IMG/VR virus record: IMGVR_UViG_3300037486_000437
Span: 1-54,324 of that record
Direction: 5' to 3' (one strand)
Origin: a virus
Length of the DNA: 54,324 bases
Made by a program: the position numbers and the translations under genes. The first letter of the stretch is position 1; each line of letters opens with the position of its first letter. The notes beneath the pieces are model-generated. The model had not been told where the DNA came from, ran no database searches, and saw nothing but the letters and a program-made list of their open reading frames with translations. This document shows positions 1-8,445 of the stretch, piece after piece.

Positions 1-127
1 GGCGGCTGCGTCACCCGCCGCGCAAATGCCAGCGCCTCATCGCTCGTAAAATCCCGCAGCTCGATCGCGCCGGCGGGCAACAAAATACGCGCCGGCTCCA
101 ACACCAGCGCGTCCAAATCCAACCGCG
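1..127. repeat. Terminal direct repeat (left copy)
   Basis: Bases 1-127 are identical to bases 54198-54324. A single exact 127-base overlap is what an assembler leaves at the ends of a circular contig whose largest k-mer was 127. The tail chaperone gene reads through the join with an intact frame, which supports true circularity. It could instead be a physical terminal repeat, but the length and exactness favour an assembly overlap. Confidence 0.9.
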
Positions 128-149
128 TGAGCTTGTCTTCCTGTACCAT
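1..149 (-). CDS. Tail assembly chaperone (G-like), N-terminal part across the contig junction
   Basis: This is the beginning of the gene that continues at 54324-53603. An ATG at 149-147 is preceded by AGGGAG about eight bases upstream, and the first residues are MVQEDKLTR followed by LDLDALVLEPARIL, which joins in frame to the protein read at the other end of the window. The full product is 247 residues. It lies directly downstream of the tail tube gene, the usual place for the lambda G-type chaperone. The TTG seen inside the window at 54319 is therefore not the real start. Confidence 0.75.
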   Translation of the reverse strand, partial: MVQEDKLTRLDLDALVLEPARILLPAGAIELRDFTSDEALAFARRVTQP

Positions 150-189
150 CGTAGTGGTATCTCCCTGTTAGGTTTTGCCAACGCAGGAG

Positions 190-247
190 CTGCCCCCTGC
201 CCCCTGACCCCTGACCCCTGACCCCTGACGCCTGCCCCCTGATCCCT
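190..247. repeat. Heptanucleotide repeat array
   Basis: Tandem 7-mers of the form CTGACCC with variants CTGCCCC, CTGACGC and CTGATCC, read on the plus strand. It fills the gap between the tail tube gene and the tail chaperone and just touches the tube stop codon. It belongs to the dispersed family found at many positions in this genome. Confidence 0.9.
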
Positions 248-766
248 ATTTCTGCAGCATCAACTGCCACGCCCGCTGCTTGGGATCCGCCACGACCTGG
301 TAGGCCTTCAGCACCAGCTCGTATTCCGACTCGGCCCCGTCGGCCAGGTTCAACGTTAGCCCGTTGTCGGCCAACGTGTTGAACAGCTTGATCAGGATCG
401 TCTTGGCGTCGATGGTGGTGCCGACCCAGATCACATCTTTGTGCAGGGAGACACCCAGCACCGCCCCGCCCACATTCGGCCGCAGCGTATACTCGGATGA
501 AGCATCCGAGGTCTGCGTGAGATCCGGCAGCGCCCACACCAGCTTGGTCATCGCCAATTCCTTCAGCGTCAGGGTCAGCGTTGCCGTCTCGCTCGTCACG
601 ATCCCCGTACCGGCGATGGGTCCCAACGTACCGCCCAACTCCGGCCAGTAGATCTCCTGTTCGACCTTGAACTCACCCTCTTTGCTGGTCGCGCCTACGT
701 CGGTGCCGCCGATCAGGGCGGTGCCGACGCCGAGCGCCAGCTTCTGCAGAGTGGTTGCCGAAACAC

Positions 767-770
<4 letters not shown>
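246..770 (-). CDS. Major tail tube protein (predicted)
   Basis: A 174-residue protein with many Thr, Ser, Gly and beta-prone stretches (for example TATLTLTLKELAMTKL), of the usual size for a siphovirus tail tube subunit. It would polymerise into the tube through which DNA passes. Its place is diagnostic: it precedes the G/GT-type chaperones and the tape measure gene across the circular junction. Its ATG at 770 overlaps the TGA of the upstream glycosyltransferase (ATGA), so it is translated in coupling with a gene unrelated to tails. No motif identifies it by itself, and the call rests on size, composition and gene order. Confidence 0.65.
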
Positions 771-1843
<1,073 letters not shown>

Positions 1844-1845
<2 letters not shown>

Positions 1846-2548
1846 AGCGCACCGGATGCTCCACCCACGTCTGCGGGTCCGCCCACACCCGGAAGCCCTG
1901 ACTGCGCGCCGCCGCGCACAGCCCCCGATCCACCTGCTCCGGCGTGTAGCGCACCGTACCATCCCGCAGCACGTCCGCCGCGATCAGCGCCGTGCCGCCG
2001 ACCGTCGCCATCTCCAGCAATTCCAGCCCGCAGAACTCCGCCGTGCGCCAGGCCGGGAAGGGCGGCAGGTCGGCGCCGTGCCGGCTGAAGGCCCAGATGT
2101 CGTAAAAGATGTTGTCCCGGAACGTCAGCGGCGCCACGATGGCCACCTGGTGCGCCACCAGCCGGCGCAGCAGCAGCGGGCTGAAGTGGATATCCACCGG
2201 CAACATCAGCACATAGTCCGACCAGGCGTAATCCACGGCATCGAGCGCCGTGTTGAACACCGCCGCCAGCACCGCAAAGCGCCCGGCGTTGACCACCGAG
2301 CCGTAGTGCGGCGTGCCCGTGTGACAGTGCACGATGCGCCGCCGGGCGTCGCTGGCCGCCCAGGCGTCCAGCAGCACGGCCGTGTAATCGACCGAATCGC
2401 CCTCGCACACCACGCAGCGCAGATCCTCGGCCGGCCAGTCCAGCGCCGCCAACTGCGCCCAGTAGCCCGCCAGCAGCCCCGCCGCATCGCGTGCCGGCGT
2501 GCAGATCGTCACGTGCGGACTCCGGCCCCCCGTCCCGCTCACGCGCAT
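1844..2548 (-). CDS. GT-A glycosyltransferase-like protein
   Basis: A 234-residue protein with the N-terminal VTICTPARDAA strand-turn typical of family 2 nucleotide-sugar enzymes and a PVDIHF segment near residue 120 in place of the usual DxD metal site. VGGTALIAADVL near residue 185 matches the acceptor-side strand seen in Anp1/GT2-type enzymes. It lies in a three-gene sugar cassette with a GT-B enzyme and a hexapeptide acyltransferase, and overlaps the acyltransferase by ten bases. The likely role is transfer of a sugar to a virion or host glycan. The exact family within GT-A is uncertain. Confidence 0.65.
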
Positions 2549-3015
2549 ACCTCCAGGTACGCCTGGCGCTCCCCCAGGCTGCCCCAGCGCCGCACCATGC
2601 GCGCCGGATTGCCCACCACCACCGTCAGCGGCGGGACATCGTCCACCACCACCGCCCCGGCCCCGATGAGCGCCCCCTGCCCCACGCGCACCCCCGGCAG
2701 CAGCACCGCGCCGTTGCCAATGCTCACATCGTCGCCGATCTGCACCGGCTCCAGAGACACCGGCCCACCGACGACCGGATACCGATCATTACAAATCAGC
2801 ACGCCGTGCCCGATGAACACCCGGTCGCCGATCTGCGTCCCGCCGCCGAGCATGGCGTGCGTGCACACATGACAGCCGGCGCCGAGCACCGCCCCGCGCT
2901 GGATCTCCGTGAACGGCCCCACCGTCGTACCGGCCCCGAGCGTACAGCCGTACAAATTCACCAGCTCAGGGTGATGCACCACCACCCCCGGCCCCAGCGC
3001 GCAATCCTCAATCAT
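2539..3015 (-). CDS. Left-handed beta-helix (hexapeptide) acyltransferase
   Basis: A 158-residue protein built from hexapeptide repeats ([LIV]-G-x-x-x-x), for example LGAGTTVGPF, IGDRVFIGHGV and IGDDVSIGNGAVLLPG, ending with the conserved VVVGNPARMVR found in WbbJ/LpxA-like O- and N-acetyltransferases. Members work as trimers and transfer an acetyl or similar group to a sugar. The ATG at 3015 was chosen because the frame upstream only mirrors the neighbouring gene; AGGAGG from the heptanucleotide repeat lies upstream. It probably decorates the glycan made by the two adjacent glycosyltransferases. Confidence 0.85.
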   Translation of the reverse strand: MIEDCALGPGVVVHHPELVNLYGCTLGAGTTVGPFTEIQRGAVLGAGCHVCTHAMLGGGTQIGDRVFIGHGVLICNDRYPVVGGPVSLEPVQIGDDVSIGNGAVLLPGVRVGQGALIGAGAVVVDDVPPLTVVVGNPARMVRRWGSLGERQAYLEVCA

Positions 3016-3021
3016 GCCCCT

Positions 3022-3058
3022 CTGCCTCCTGTCCCCTGCCCCCTGACCCCTGCCCCCC
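3022..3058. repeat. Heptanucleotide repeat array
   Basis: Tandem CTGTCCC, CTGCCCC and CTGACCC units filling the gap between the tail completion gene and the acyltransferase gene. Confidence 0.85.
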
Positions 3059-3059
3059 G

Positions 3060-3485
3060 TCAAATCACCCGATCCACCCAGCGCAGCCGAAAGCCCAGCA
3101 GGCAGCGATACCAACCCGTCTCCGGCTCGCGCACATCCATCGGCCCGGTCGTCTGCCAGCAGTGCGCCAGGCGGCCTGTACCGCCCGTTACAGTGACATC
3201 CAGCGGCCCGAGGCCGCTCAGTGCCACCCGCACCGTGCGCGCCAGCGCCCGTGCGCTCGCCGGCGTCGGCCCGTAGCAGTGCAGCCATACGTCCGTGTCG
3301 AACAGCGCCGCCAGCGCATCGGCCGGCCCGCCATCCTCGAGCACCAGGATCGCCTGCGTCGCGCCCCGGTAGGTGTCCGGCAGCCCCGGCGGCCCGTACA
3401 GCCGCGTACTGGTCAGCGCCGCCACCGTCGAGCGCCCGGCCAGCAGCGCCAGCGTCGCCTCCAACGTGTCCAGCCCCGTGGTCAT
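3060..3485 (-). CDS. Tail completion/terminator protein (DUF3168-like)
   Basis: A 141-residue protein. Its start (LDTLEATLALLAGRSTVAAL), the central DVWLHCYGPTPASARALA helix and a C-terminal WYRCLLGFRLRW strand fit the lambda gpU/SPP1 gp17 tail-terminator family, which caps the tail tube. It follows the HK97 gp10-like gene with a TGA-G-ATG junction and precedes the sugar cassette and tail tube, the normal order of siphovirus connector genes. Assigned by position and overall pattern. Confidence 0.65.
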   Translation of the reverse strand: MTTGLDTLEATLALLAGRSTVAALTSTRLYGPPGLPDTYRGATQAILVLEDGGPADALAALFDTDVWLHCYGPTPASARALARTVRVALSGLGPLDVTVTGGTGRLAHCWQTTGPMDVREPETGWYRCLLGFRLRWVDRVI

Positions 3486-3486
3486 C

Positions 3487-3981
3487 TCACAGCCCCTCCG
3501 GGATGCCCGGCTTGAACGTCGCGAATGAACGCATGAGCAGGTTCACCCGCCGGCCGGTATAGCCACCCGTGAAGAAAGCCCGACTCGTCGAGCGGGCAAT
3601 CTCCGCCATGTGCTGATTCGCCAACTTGGCCGCCGGCTCCAGCCACGGATAGCGCCAGAAGTTACCCGCCGGGCTGGTCCAGCCCACTTCCAAGTACGTG
3701 CCGTAATCCACATCGGTATAGACCTGCACCGTCTTGAGAAAGCCCTGCTCGACCCGCCTTGTCATAATACTGCGCGCCAGTTTGCCGGTGTCCCAGTGCT
3801 CCGGAAAGGGCGGTGGGCGATGCGGATGCGGCCCCGGTCCTTTGCCCGGCGTCACGTTGAGGATGGCGTACTTCTGCGCCAGCGCGCCCAACTGCTCGGC
3901 GAACGCCCACGCAAAGCCATCGCCCATCGCCTGCACCTCGCGCGTCCGCATGTTGACCTCCACCTTCGCTGTCATGCGCAT
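3487..3981 (-). CDS. HK97 gp10-like neck/tail component
   Basis: A 164-residue protein with an N-terminal helix, a TGKLARSIMTRR segment, VYTDVDYGTYLEVGW near residues 90-105 and a C-terminal helix beginning PWLEPAAKLANQHMAEI. The combination of [TS]GxLRxSI, Y[AG]xxxExG and RPxL-type elements is characteristic of the HK97-gp10 family that joins head to tail. GGGAG lies ahead of the ATG at 3981; an internal ATG at 3975 is possible. It is followed immediately by the tail-terminator gene. Confidence 0.75.
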   Translation of the reverse strand: MRMTAKVEVNMRTREVQAMGDGFAWAFAEQLGALAQKYAILNVTPGKGPGPHPHRPPPFPEHWDTGKLARSIMTRRVEQGFLKTVQVYTDVDYGTYLEVGWTSPAGNFWRYPWLEPAAKLANQHMAEIARSTSRAFFTGGYTGRRVNLLMRSFATFKPGIPEGL

Positions 3982-4223
3982 GGCGTCTTCTCCCGTTCTC
4001 CCACTCTCGTCCCCGCCTTGCCGGCGGCCAGTTGCCCAGACCGACCGCCGGGCTTCAAGGAGGGAGCGGACCTATGTCGTCAGTCCGTCCAGACAGCCGC
4101 CATCTATGACAACCCTCGTTTGATCTGTTCTGATCTCAGTTTCCCCATCATAGATCGCGGCTCGCTGCGCGCACTGACCCCTGACCCCTGACCCCTGCCT
4201 CCTGCCCCCTGCCCCCTGTCGCC
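3982..4223. other. Non-coding spacer with a long inverted repeat
   Basis: About 240 bases without a convincing gene in an otherwise tightly packed operon. It contains AGCCGCCATCTATGA at 4095-4109 and its inverted partner TCATAGATCGCGGCT at 4148-4162 (14 of 15 pairs), which could form a stem with a loop of about 38 bases in RNA, followed by a heptanucleotide array. It may be a processing or attenuation element, or the remnant of an insertion. There is no U-run, so it is not an obvious terminator. Confidence 0.5.
4173..4222. repeat. Heptanucleotide repeat array
   Basis: Seven consecutive CTGACCC/CTGCCTC/CTGCCCC units immediately downstream of the head-closure gene stop codon. Confidence 0.9.
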
Positions 4224-4628
4224 TCACGCCGTCACCGCCGCCCGCAGCAGGCTCAGCTCCAACAGCCGGCCCAGACTCCCGCCGGCGTCGGTCACATGCT
4301 GGATATCGAACGGCCCGGCGTCGATGGTCGTGCCGTCCGCCCGTTTGACCGTCGTCACCCGGTACTCGGCGCTCGCGCCATACGTCGCCAGCTCGCTGCG
4401 CCAGGCCAGGAAGAGCGTATAGTACAGCACCGGCGCGCCTTCGTTCTGCCGGTTGACCTCCTCGCCGCCATACCCGCCGCGCGCGGGCTGCGCATCCAGC
4501 CGGCAGGCGACCCCCGTCGTCGCAGCCGCCCACGTCGTCGTGCCGTGGCCATAGCCGGCCGCGCTGCCCGCGCCCTCGGTGCGCTTTTGCAGCGTGCAGG
4601 TGTGGATCAACAGACTCGTAATGCTCAC
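4224..4628 (-). CDS. Head closure/stopper-like connector protein
   Basis: A 134-residue protein beginning near TSLLIHTCTLQKRTEGAG, the pattern of SPP1 gp16-type head-closure proteins: a short strand, HTCTLxR, then a Gly/Tyr/Thr-rich loop. A GTG at 4628 was preferred because CAGGAG, part of the repeat array just upstream, lies eight bases before it and because sequence further upstream is antisense-like. It lies between the connector adaptor and the HK97 gp10-like protein, matching the canonical order of neck genes. Confidence 0.6.
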   Translation of the reverse strand: MSITSLLIHTCTLQKRTEGAGSAAGYGHGTTTWAAATTGVACRLDAQPARGGYGGEEVNRQNEGAPVLYYTLFLAWRSELATYGASAEYRVTTVKRADGTTIDAGPFDIQHVTDAGGSLGRLLELSLLRAAVTA

Positions 4629-4630
4629 CG

Positions 4631-4655
4631 ACTCCTGCCCCCTGACCCCTGTCTC
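4631..4655. repeat. Short heptanucleotide repeat array
   Basis: About three CTGCCCC/CTGACCC/CTGTCTC units between two connector genes. On the minus strand they contain the CAGGAG that serves as ribosome-binding site for the GTG at 4628. Confidence 0.8.
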
Positions 4656-5025
4656 ACTCCGCCCAGAAGCTCGCCGCCTGCTTGCCCACATTCGCCAACA
4701 GCCCGGACGTATCCAGCAGCTTGACCTGCTGGCCGTAGAACGTCGCATCCAGCCCCAGCCCCGTCTGGCCCTGATACGTCACGGAGTAGGACCCCAGCGC
4801 CTCCTGCTGCGCCCGCATATCCCGCGTGCTCAGCAGATGCGCCGCCAGCCACATCTCGATATCTTCCAGCACATCGCTCGCCAGCCCGGCTGTTGCCAGC
4901 GTCGCCGACACCAGCCGGCTGGCCGAATTGATGAACGCATTCACCTGCGCCTCGGTGAGCGTCGTCTGGATGATCTCGCTCACCTCGGCATACGTTGTCC
5001 GCGCTGTACTGATCAGCGTCGCCAT
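4654..5025 (-). CDS. Head-tail connector adaptor protein (gp6/gp15-like)
   Basis: A 123-residue, mainly helical protein: MATLISTARTTYAEVSEIIQ, then LTEAQVNAFINSASRLV, a second helical pair with MWLAAHLLSTRD, and a C-terminal Gly-rich strand with TYQGQTGLGLDATFYG. Helical bundles of this length after the capsid genes are typical of the adaptor that sits on the portal. The ATG at 5025 is preferred because upstream codons overlap the next gene with atypical composition. Confidence 0.6.
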   Translation of the reverse strand: MATLISTARTTYAEVSEIIQTTLTEAQVNAFINSASRLVSATLATAGLASDVLEDIEMWLAAHLLSTRDMRAQQEALGSYSVTYQGQTGLGLDATFYGQQVKLLDTSGLLANVGKQAASFWAE

Positions 5026-5041
5026 ACGTCCACCTCGTTCG

Positions 5042-5605
5042 TTATGCCGGCTTAGCGGCCGCCACTTCCAACGCCGTGACCTTCGCCAGCAACACATCCA
5101 CCGCGCCGGCCAGCTTGCCGACCTGCGTCAGGAGATCCACGGTCGCCACACTGGCGCCGGTTTGCATGGCGCCCTGCGCCACCCCCGCCGTGCCCTGGCT
5201 GGCCGCCGAAGTGCCCGGCACCGCCGCCACCGCGGCGTCGATGGCCTTCTTCGCCGCGTTGTCGATCTGATTCGCCACCTGCGCGCCCATTGAGTTCTGC
5301 GAAATCTGCGCCGTCAACGCCCCGGCCAGCACCAGGTTCTGCAGCGCCGCCGCGGCATCCGTGCCGCGGGCCGACGCCAGCGCACCGGCATTGCCGATGA
5401 TCGCGCTGACCGTGGCCGCATCCTGCGCCAACCGGTTGACAATCTGCTGGTTCTGCTCGACCTGCTTCAGCGAGAACGCCTTCCACGCATCGTTGAACTC
5501 CTGCTCGCGCTTGACATCGTTCTGCATCGCTTCCCACATCGCATCGACCTTCGCCATCCAGGCATTGGTCATTTGCTGTTGGCTCTGTTCCTCTGGAGTT
5601 GGCAT
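5042..5605 (-). CDS. Helical virion-associated protein of unknown function
   Basis: A 187-residue protein with an N-terminal charged helix rich in Gln, Trp and Met (residues 1-55), then Ala-rich helices and a C-terminal LTQVGKLAGAVDVLLAKV helix. No known family is evident. AGGAGGACAGG precedes the ATG at 5605, a strong ribosome-binding site. Its position between the head genes and the connector suggests a minor virion or head-completion protein, but that is inference. Confidence 0.55.
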   Translation of the reverse strand: MPTPEEQSQQQMTNAWMAKVDAMWEAMQNDVKREQEFNDAWKAFSLKQVEQNQQIVNRLAQDAATVSAIIGNAGALASARGTDAAAALQNLVLAGALTAQISQNSMGAQVANQIDNAAKKAIDAAVAAVPGTSAASQGTAGVAQGAMQTGASVATVDLLTQVGKLAGAVDVLLAKVTALEVAAAKPA

Positions 5606-5614
5606 CCTGTCCTC

Positions 5615-5908
5615 CTACTGGACTGATCGCTTAACCTTGCGCTTGCTCGCGCCGCCCACCTGCGGCGCCGGCTTGGCGGCCGCAATCTCGACCGCTGCTG
5701 ACTCCTGACCCCTGACTCCTGACTCCTGATACCATCCCGATGGTGTTCCGGGACTCCTGACTCCTGACTCCTGCGGCCCATCCGGCAACCGCAGCAGCTT
5801 GTCGGCGAAGCCCGCCGCCGCCGCCTCGCCCAGCTCCACCACGGCGCCCGGCCCATACTGCCGCTGGGCGCCGTGGTTGCAACCTGGCCGCACCTGGTAC
5901 AGTGGCAT
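5615..5908 (-). CDS. Small head-region protein interrupted by heptad repeat
   Basis: A 97-residue protein. Residues 1-45 (with YGPGAVVELGEAAAAGFADK) resemble the small phage proteins that follow the capsid and read Y.pG..VeL.e..A..fa..L. Residues 46-70 are encoded by a heptanucleotide array (QESGVR units), split by a foreign-looking PGTPSGWY segment. The C-terminus is basic (SKRKVKRSVQ). The repeat array has plainly expanded inside the gene without breaking the frame. Function unknown. Confidence 0.5.
   Translation of the reverse strand: MPLYQVRPGCNHGAQRQYGPGAVVELGEAAAAGFADKLLRLPDGPQESGVRSPGTPSGWYQESGVRGQESAAVEIAAAKPAPQVGGASKRKVKRSVQ
5698..5775. repeat. Heptanucleotide repeat array inside a gene
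   Basis: CTGACTC and CTGACCC units in two blocks separated by about 25 unrelated bases. It is read in frame by the small head-region gene as QESGVR-type peptides. Confidence 0.9.
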
Positions 5909-5923
5909 ACGCCACCTCCCGCT

Positions 5924-6943
5924 CTAGGTCTTGGCCGCCACGACCAGCAGGCCGGTATTCCCGCCGCCGGTCAGCGCGCCGTTCGCTAGGTAGAGCACGC
6001 CCCGGTCGTTCGTGTCCCAGTCCGTCGCACCGAGACAGAAGCAATCCTTGAGTAGGATGTAGTTCGTCTCAGCCGTCATCGAAGCCGGGATCGTGAAGAC
6101 CTCGGTCATGGTATACGTGCGGCAGGAGTTGATGAATAGGCAATCTTTGAAGATCGTCCAGCGCCCGATGCCGTCGTTATCCACGATCTCGACCAGCTTG
6201 ACCCCGGCATGGCCGGCGTAGAGCTGGAAGATGCAGTCCTCGAAGATGTTGCGCGAGGCCGCGCCGTCGAACAGCAGCGCCGCCATACCCGTTGCCGCCA
6301 CCGTCGTATCCACGCCGATCGTGCAGTTAGCGAAACGGTTCTCGCTGCCGCCGTCGATCAGCAGGCTGGCCCCGCCGTCGATGGCCTGTGTCGCATGGCC
6401 GCCGCCGGCGAAGTGCACCCGGTTGAAGTAGTTGCGGCTCCCGGTCACGCTGACGTTGATCAGCGTGCTGGCGTCATCTTGCCCCTGCCAGATCATGACA
6501 TTGGAGATGATGCAGCCGTAGCCGCTGAAGGTGAAGAACGGCGACATATCGTTGCTGCCGCTGTCCACCGCGCCGCACAGGATGCGCGTGCGTGAGGCGA
6601 TGCCGGTCGGCGCGCCCAGCCCGATCAGATGCGTCAGGTTCTTGCTCCAGGCAAGCGCCGTCAGCTCCGCCGTGCCGGCCGCCGCCGCCAACACGCACAC
6701 CACGTCGTTCTTGCCCGTGGTCGTCTTGGCATAGGCCGCCGTGACGGTCTTCAGCGGCAGCGTCCAGGCCGCGCCGTCGTTGGTGTCCGCGCCGTTGGTG
6801 CCGTCCACGAAGTACCAGGTGCCGCCGGGCGGGATCATGCTGGCCGCCGAGGCCAGCGTGGCGTCGATCAGGTCGCTGTTCTGATCCTGCGGATCGGCGC
6901 TCAAGAACTGCGCCTTGAGCACCGCCGGGGTTTTGACAGTCAT
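5924..6943 (-). CDS. Right-handed beta-helix virion protein
   Basis: A 339-residue protein with rungs of the pectate-lyase-like fold: repeated short strands with stacked Asn, Phe and Ile (for example GCIISNVMIWQG, GSRNYFNRVHFAG, SENRFANCTIGV, SRNIFEDCIFQL). It opens with a helical segment and a GGTWYFVDGTNGADTNDG entry similar to parallel beta-helix repeat proteins. It lies directly after the major capsid gene, so a head decoration or fibre role is likely; such folds often bind or cleave polysaccharide. No catalytic residues can be assigned. Confidence 0.7.
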   Translation of the reverse strand: MTVKTPAVLKAQFLSADPQDQNSDLIDATLASAASMIPPGGTWYFVDGTNGADTNDGAAWTLPLKTVTAAYAKTTTGKNDVVCVLAAAAGTAELTALAWSKNLTHLIGLGAPTGIASRTRILCGAVDSGSNDMSPFFTFSGYGCIISNVMIWQGQDDASTLINVSVTGSRNYFNRVHFAGGGHATQAIDGGASLLIDGGSENRFANCTIGVDTTVAATGMAALLFDGAASRNIFEDCIFQLYAGHAGVKLVEIVDNDGIGRWTIFKDCLFINSCRTYTMTEVFTIPASMTAETNYILLKDCFCLGATDWDTNDRGVLYLANGALTGGGNTGLLVVAAKT

Positions 6944-6961
6944 GGTTGCAGCTCCTTCCAG

Positions 6962-7990
6962 CTATGCGCCGGTGGCGTGCACCACGCCGCTCTTGCCGTC
7001 GTAGTCGGCCTTCACGCGCGGCGTACCGACCGCCATGACCTTGAAGTGGCTGGTCATGCCGTCGCCGGAGGCCCACTCCAACGTCTGGAGCGCCAGCGCC
7101 TCGGCCCAGTCGATCACGTTGCGGCTCAGCTCGAACAGCACCACCTCGCCGGCCTGCAACGTCGCGCACATCTGCACTTCGGCGATGTTGGCCAACGCCT
7201 GGATGCGCTGCAGGGCAGTCTGCCCGCTGCCATCGGTGTAGAACGCCAGCGCCGCCTGGTTGTACTGCGTCGGATAGACCAGGATGCCGAACGGCCCATA
7301 GAAGCCGTCGGCATTGGCCGCGTTGAGCATGCCGGCGATGGTCGGGGTCACATTCGAGATCGTGCCCCAGTCGCCGCCGCCGTAGTTGGCCGCGGTGTCG
7401 GTGTTGCGGTTGGCGTGGCTGGTCAGGCCGGCGATGCTATCGCCGTTCAGCGAGATCGAAGTCGAGCCGTCGATGATCAGGCTTTCGATCATCTCGGCCA
7501 CCACCCGGCCCGCCTCGGCCCCGGCCGTCACGTCGATGGAATCGCCCAGTCGGCGGCTGGCTTCCAGATGCCGGGCGCCGATGCTGAACTCCTTGAAAAT
7601 GACCGGCACCGGCACGCCCTTCAGGAGGTACTCAGGCAGATCGTTCTCGCCCTTGCCCTGGCCCGTCAGGTTGACGGTCGCGGCGGTCATGGCGCTAGAG
7701 ACGTTCCACTGGCTCACCAGCGACCCCAGCCCGCCCAAGCGCGCGGTCAGCCCGCGCCGGCGCAGCAGATCCAGCGCCGTCAGCCGCGTCTTCGCCGCGC
7801 TCACCACCGCGGCGTCCAGCTCCTCCCACTCCAGCTTGCGCAAGAGCGAGTTGACCGTCAGACCGCGCGGCGTCAGGATCTTGGCCTCGCCGGTTTTGGC
7901 GTTGATGATGGGCCGGCCGCCGCCATAGACGGCAGCCAACCCAGCCTGCGAATTGATACTCAGAATATCGGCGTTCATGCGCTCGCTCAT
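6962..7990 (-). CDS. Major capsid protein (HK97 fold, encapsulin-like)
   Basis: A 342-residue protein. Key segments are VPVPVIFKEFSIGARHLEAS (about residues 125-145) and AGRVVAEMIESLIIDG, followed by a loop with ANRNTD; these match the encapsulin/linocin-like branch of HK97-fold capsid proteins, with the spine helix and P-domain. It starts with an ATGA overlap from the decoration protein gene and is preceded by the protease/scaffold gene, the normal order of a head module. It builds the icosahedral shell. Confidence 0.85.
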   Translation of the reverse strand: MSERMNADILSINSQAGLAAVYGGGRPIINAKTGEAKILTPRGLTVNSLLRKLEWEELDAAVVSAAKTRLTALDLLRRRGLTARLGGLGSLVSQWNVSSAMTAATVNLTGQGKGENDLPEYLLKGVPVPVIFKEFSIGARHLEASRRLGDSIDVTAGAEAGRVVAEMIESLIIDGSTSISLNGDSIAGLTSHANRNTDTAANYGGGDWGTISNVTPTIAGMLNAANADGFYGPFGILVYPTQYNQAALAFYTDGSGQTALQRIQALANIAEVQMCATLQAGEVVLFELSRNVIDWAEALALQTLEWASGDGMTSHFKVMAVGTPRVKADYDGKSGVVHATGA

Positions 7991-8445
7991 GCGACCCTCA
8001 CCTTCAGCCGTGCCTGGCTGCCCGTGGTGTTGTTCAGATCCTCATCGGCGTAGGCGATAATCGCCCCCGCCGCCGGGGTAATCTGCAAGCCGCCTGCGCC
8101 ATCCGAGGTCAAGGCCAGGCCCTTCGTGGCGTTGTTGCCGGTTTCCAGAAACGCATAAATCTGATCGCCCGGCTGGGCCCACACGAAGCGCACCGTCTCA
8201 TCGGCGGCATAGGCATGGTCGATGGCCGCCTCGGTCGTGGTCGGCTTGTAGAACGGATTCTCGACCGCGAACATCGGCGCCCCTGGCGCGTCGTCATTGG
8301 CGTGCAGGATCAGCTTACCGGACGACCACTCGATCAGATGCCCCGGCTTGATCGTCGCCGGCGTGGCGAGGCCCTCCATGACCGGGCGCGCGGCGCCCTC
8401 CTCGTTGGTCTGTAGCACAATCACGTGCGGTGTTGAGCTTGCCAT
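7987..8445 (-). CDS. Capsid decoration or head-stabilising protein
   Basis: A 152-residue protein starting MASSTPHVIVLQTNEEGAA, with PGHLIEWSSGKLILHA and a late QARLKV strand. Small beta-rich proteins of this pattern, placed between the scaffold/protease and the major capsid gene, are typical decoration proteins. Its ATG shares one base with the TGA of the protease gene (TGATG), and it overlaps the capsid ATG by four bases, so the three are made in coupling. Confidence 0.65.
   Translation of the reverse strand: MASSTPHVIVLQTNEEGAARPVMEGLATPATIKPGHLIEWSSGKLILHANDDAPGAPMFAVENPFYKPTTTEAAIDHAYAADETVRFVWAQPGDQIYAFLETGNNATKGLALTSDGAGGLQITPAAGAIIAYADEDLNNTTGSQARLKVRVA

Noticed and set aside
6629-8053. 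474-codon plus-strand ORF opposite the capsid genes
   Set aside because: Mirror ORF caused by high G+C codon use; it conflicts with well-supported capsid and decoration genes.
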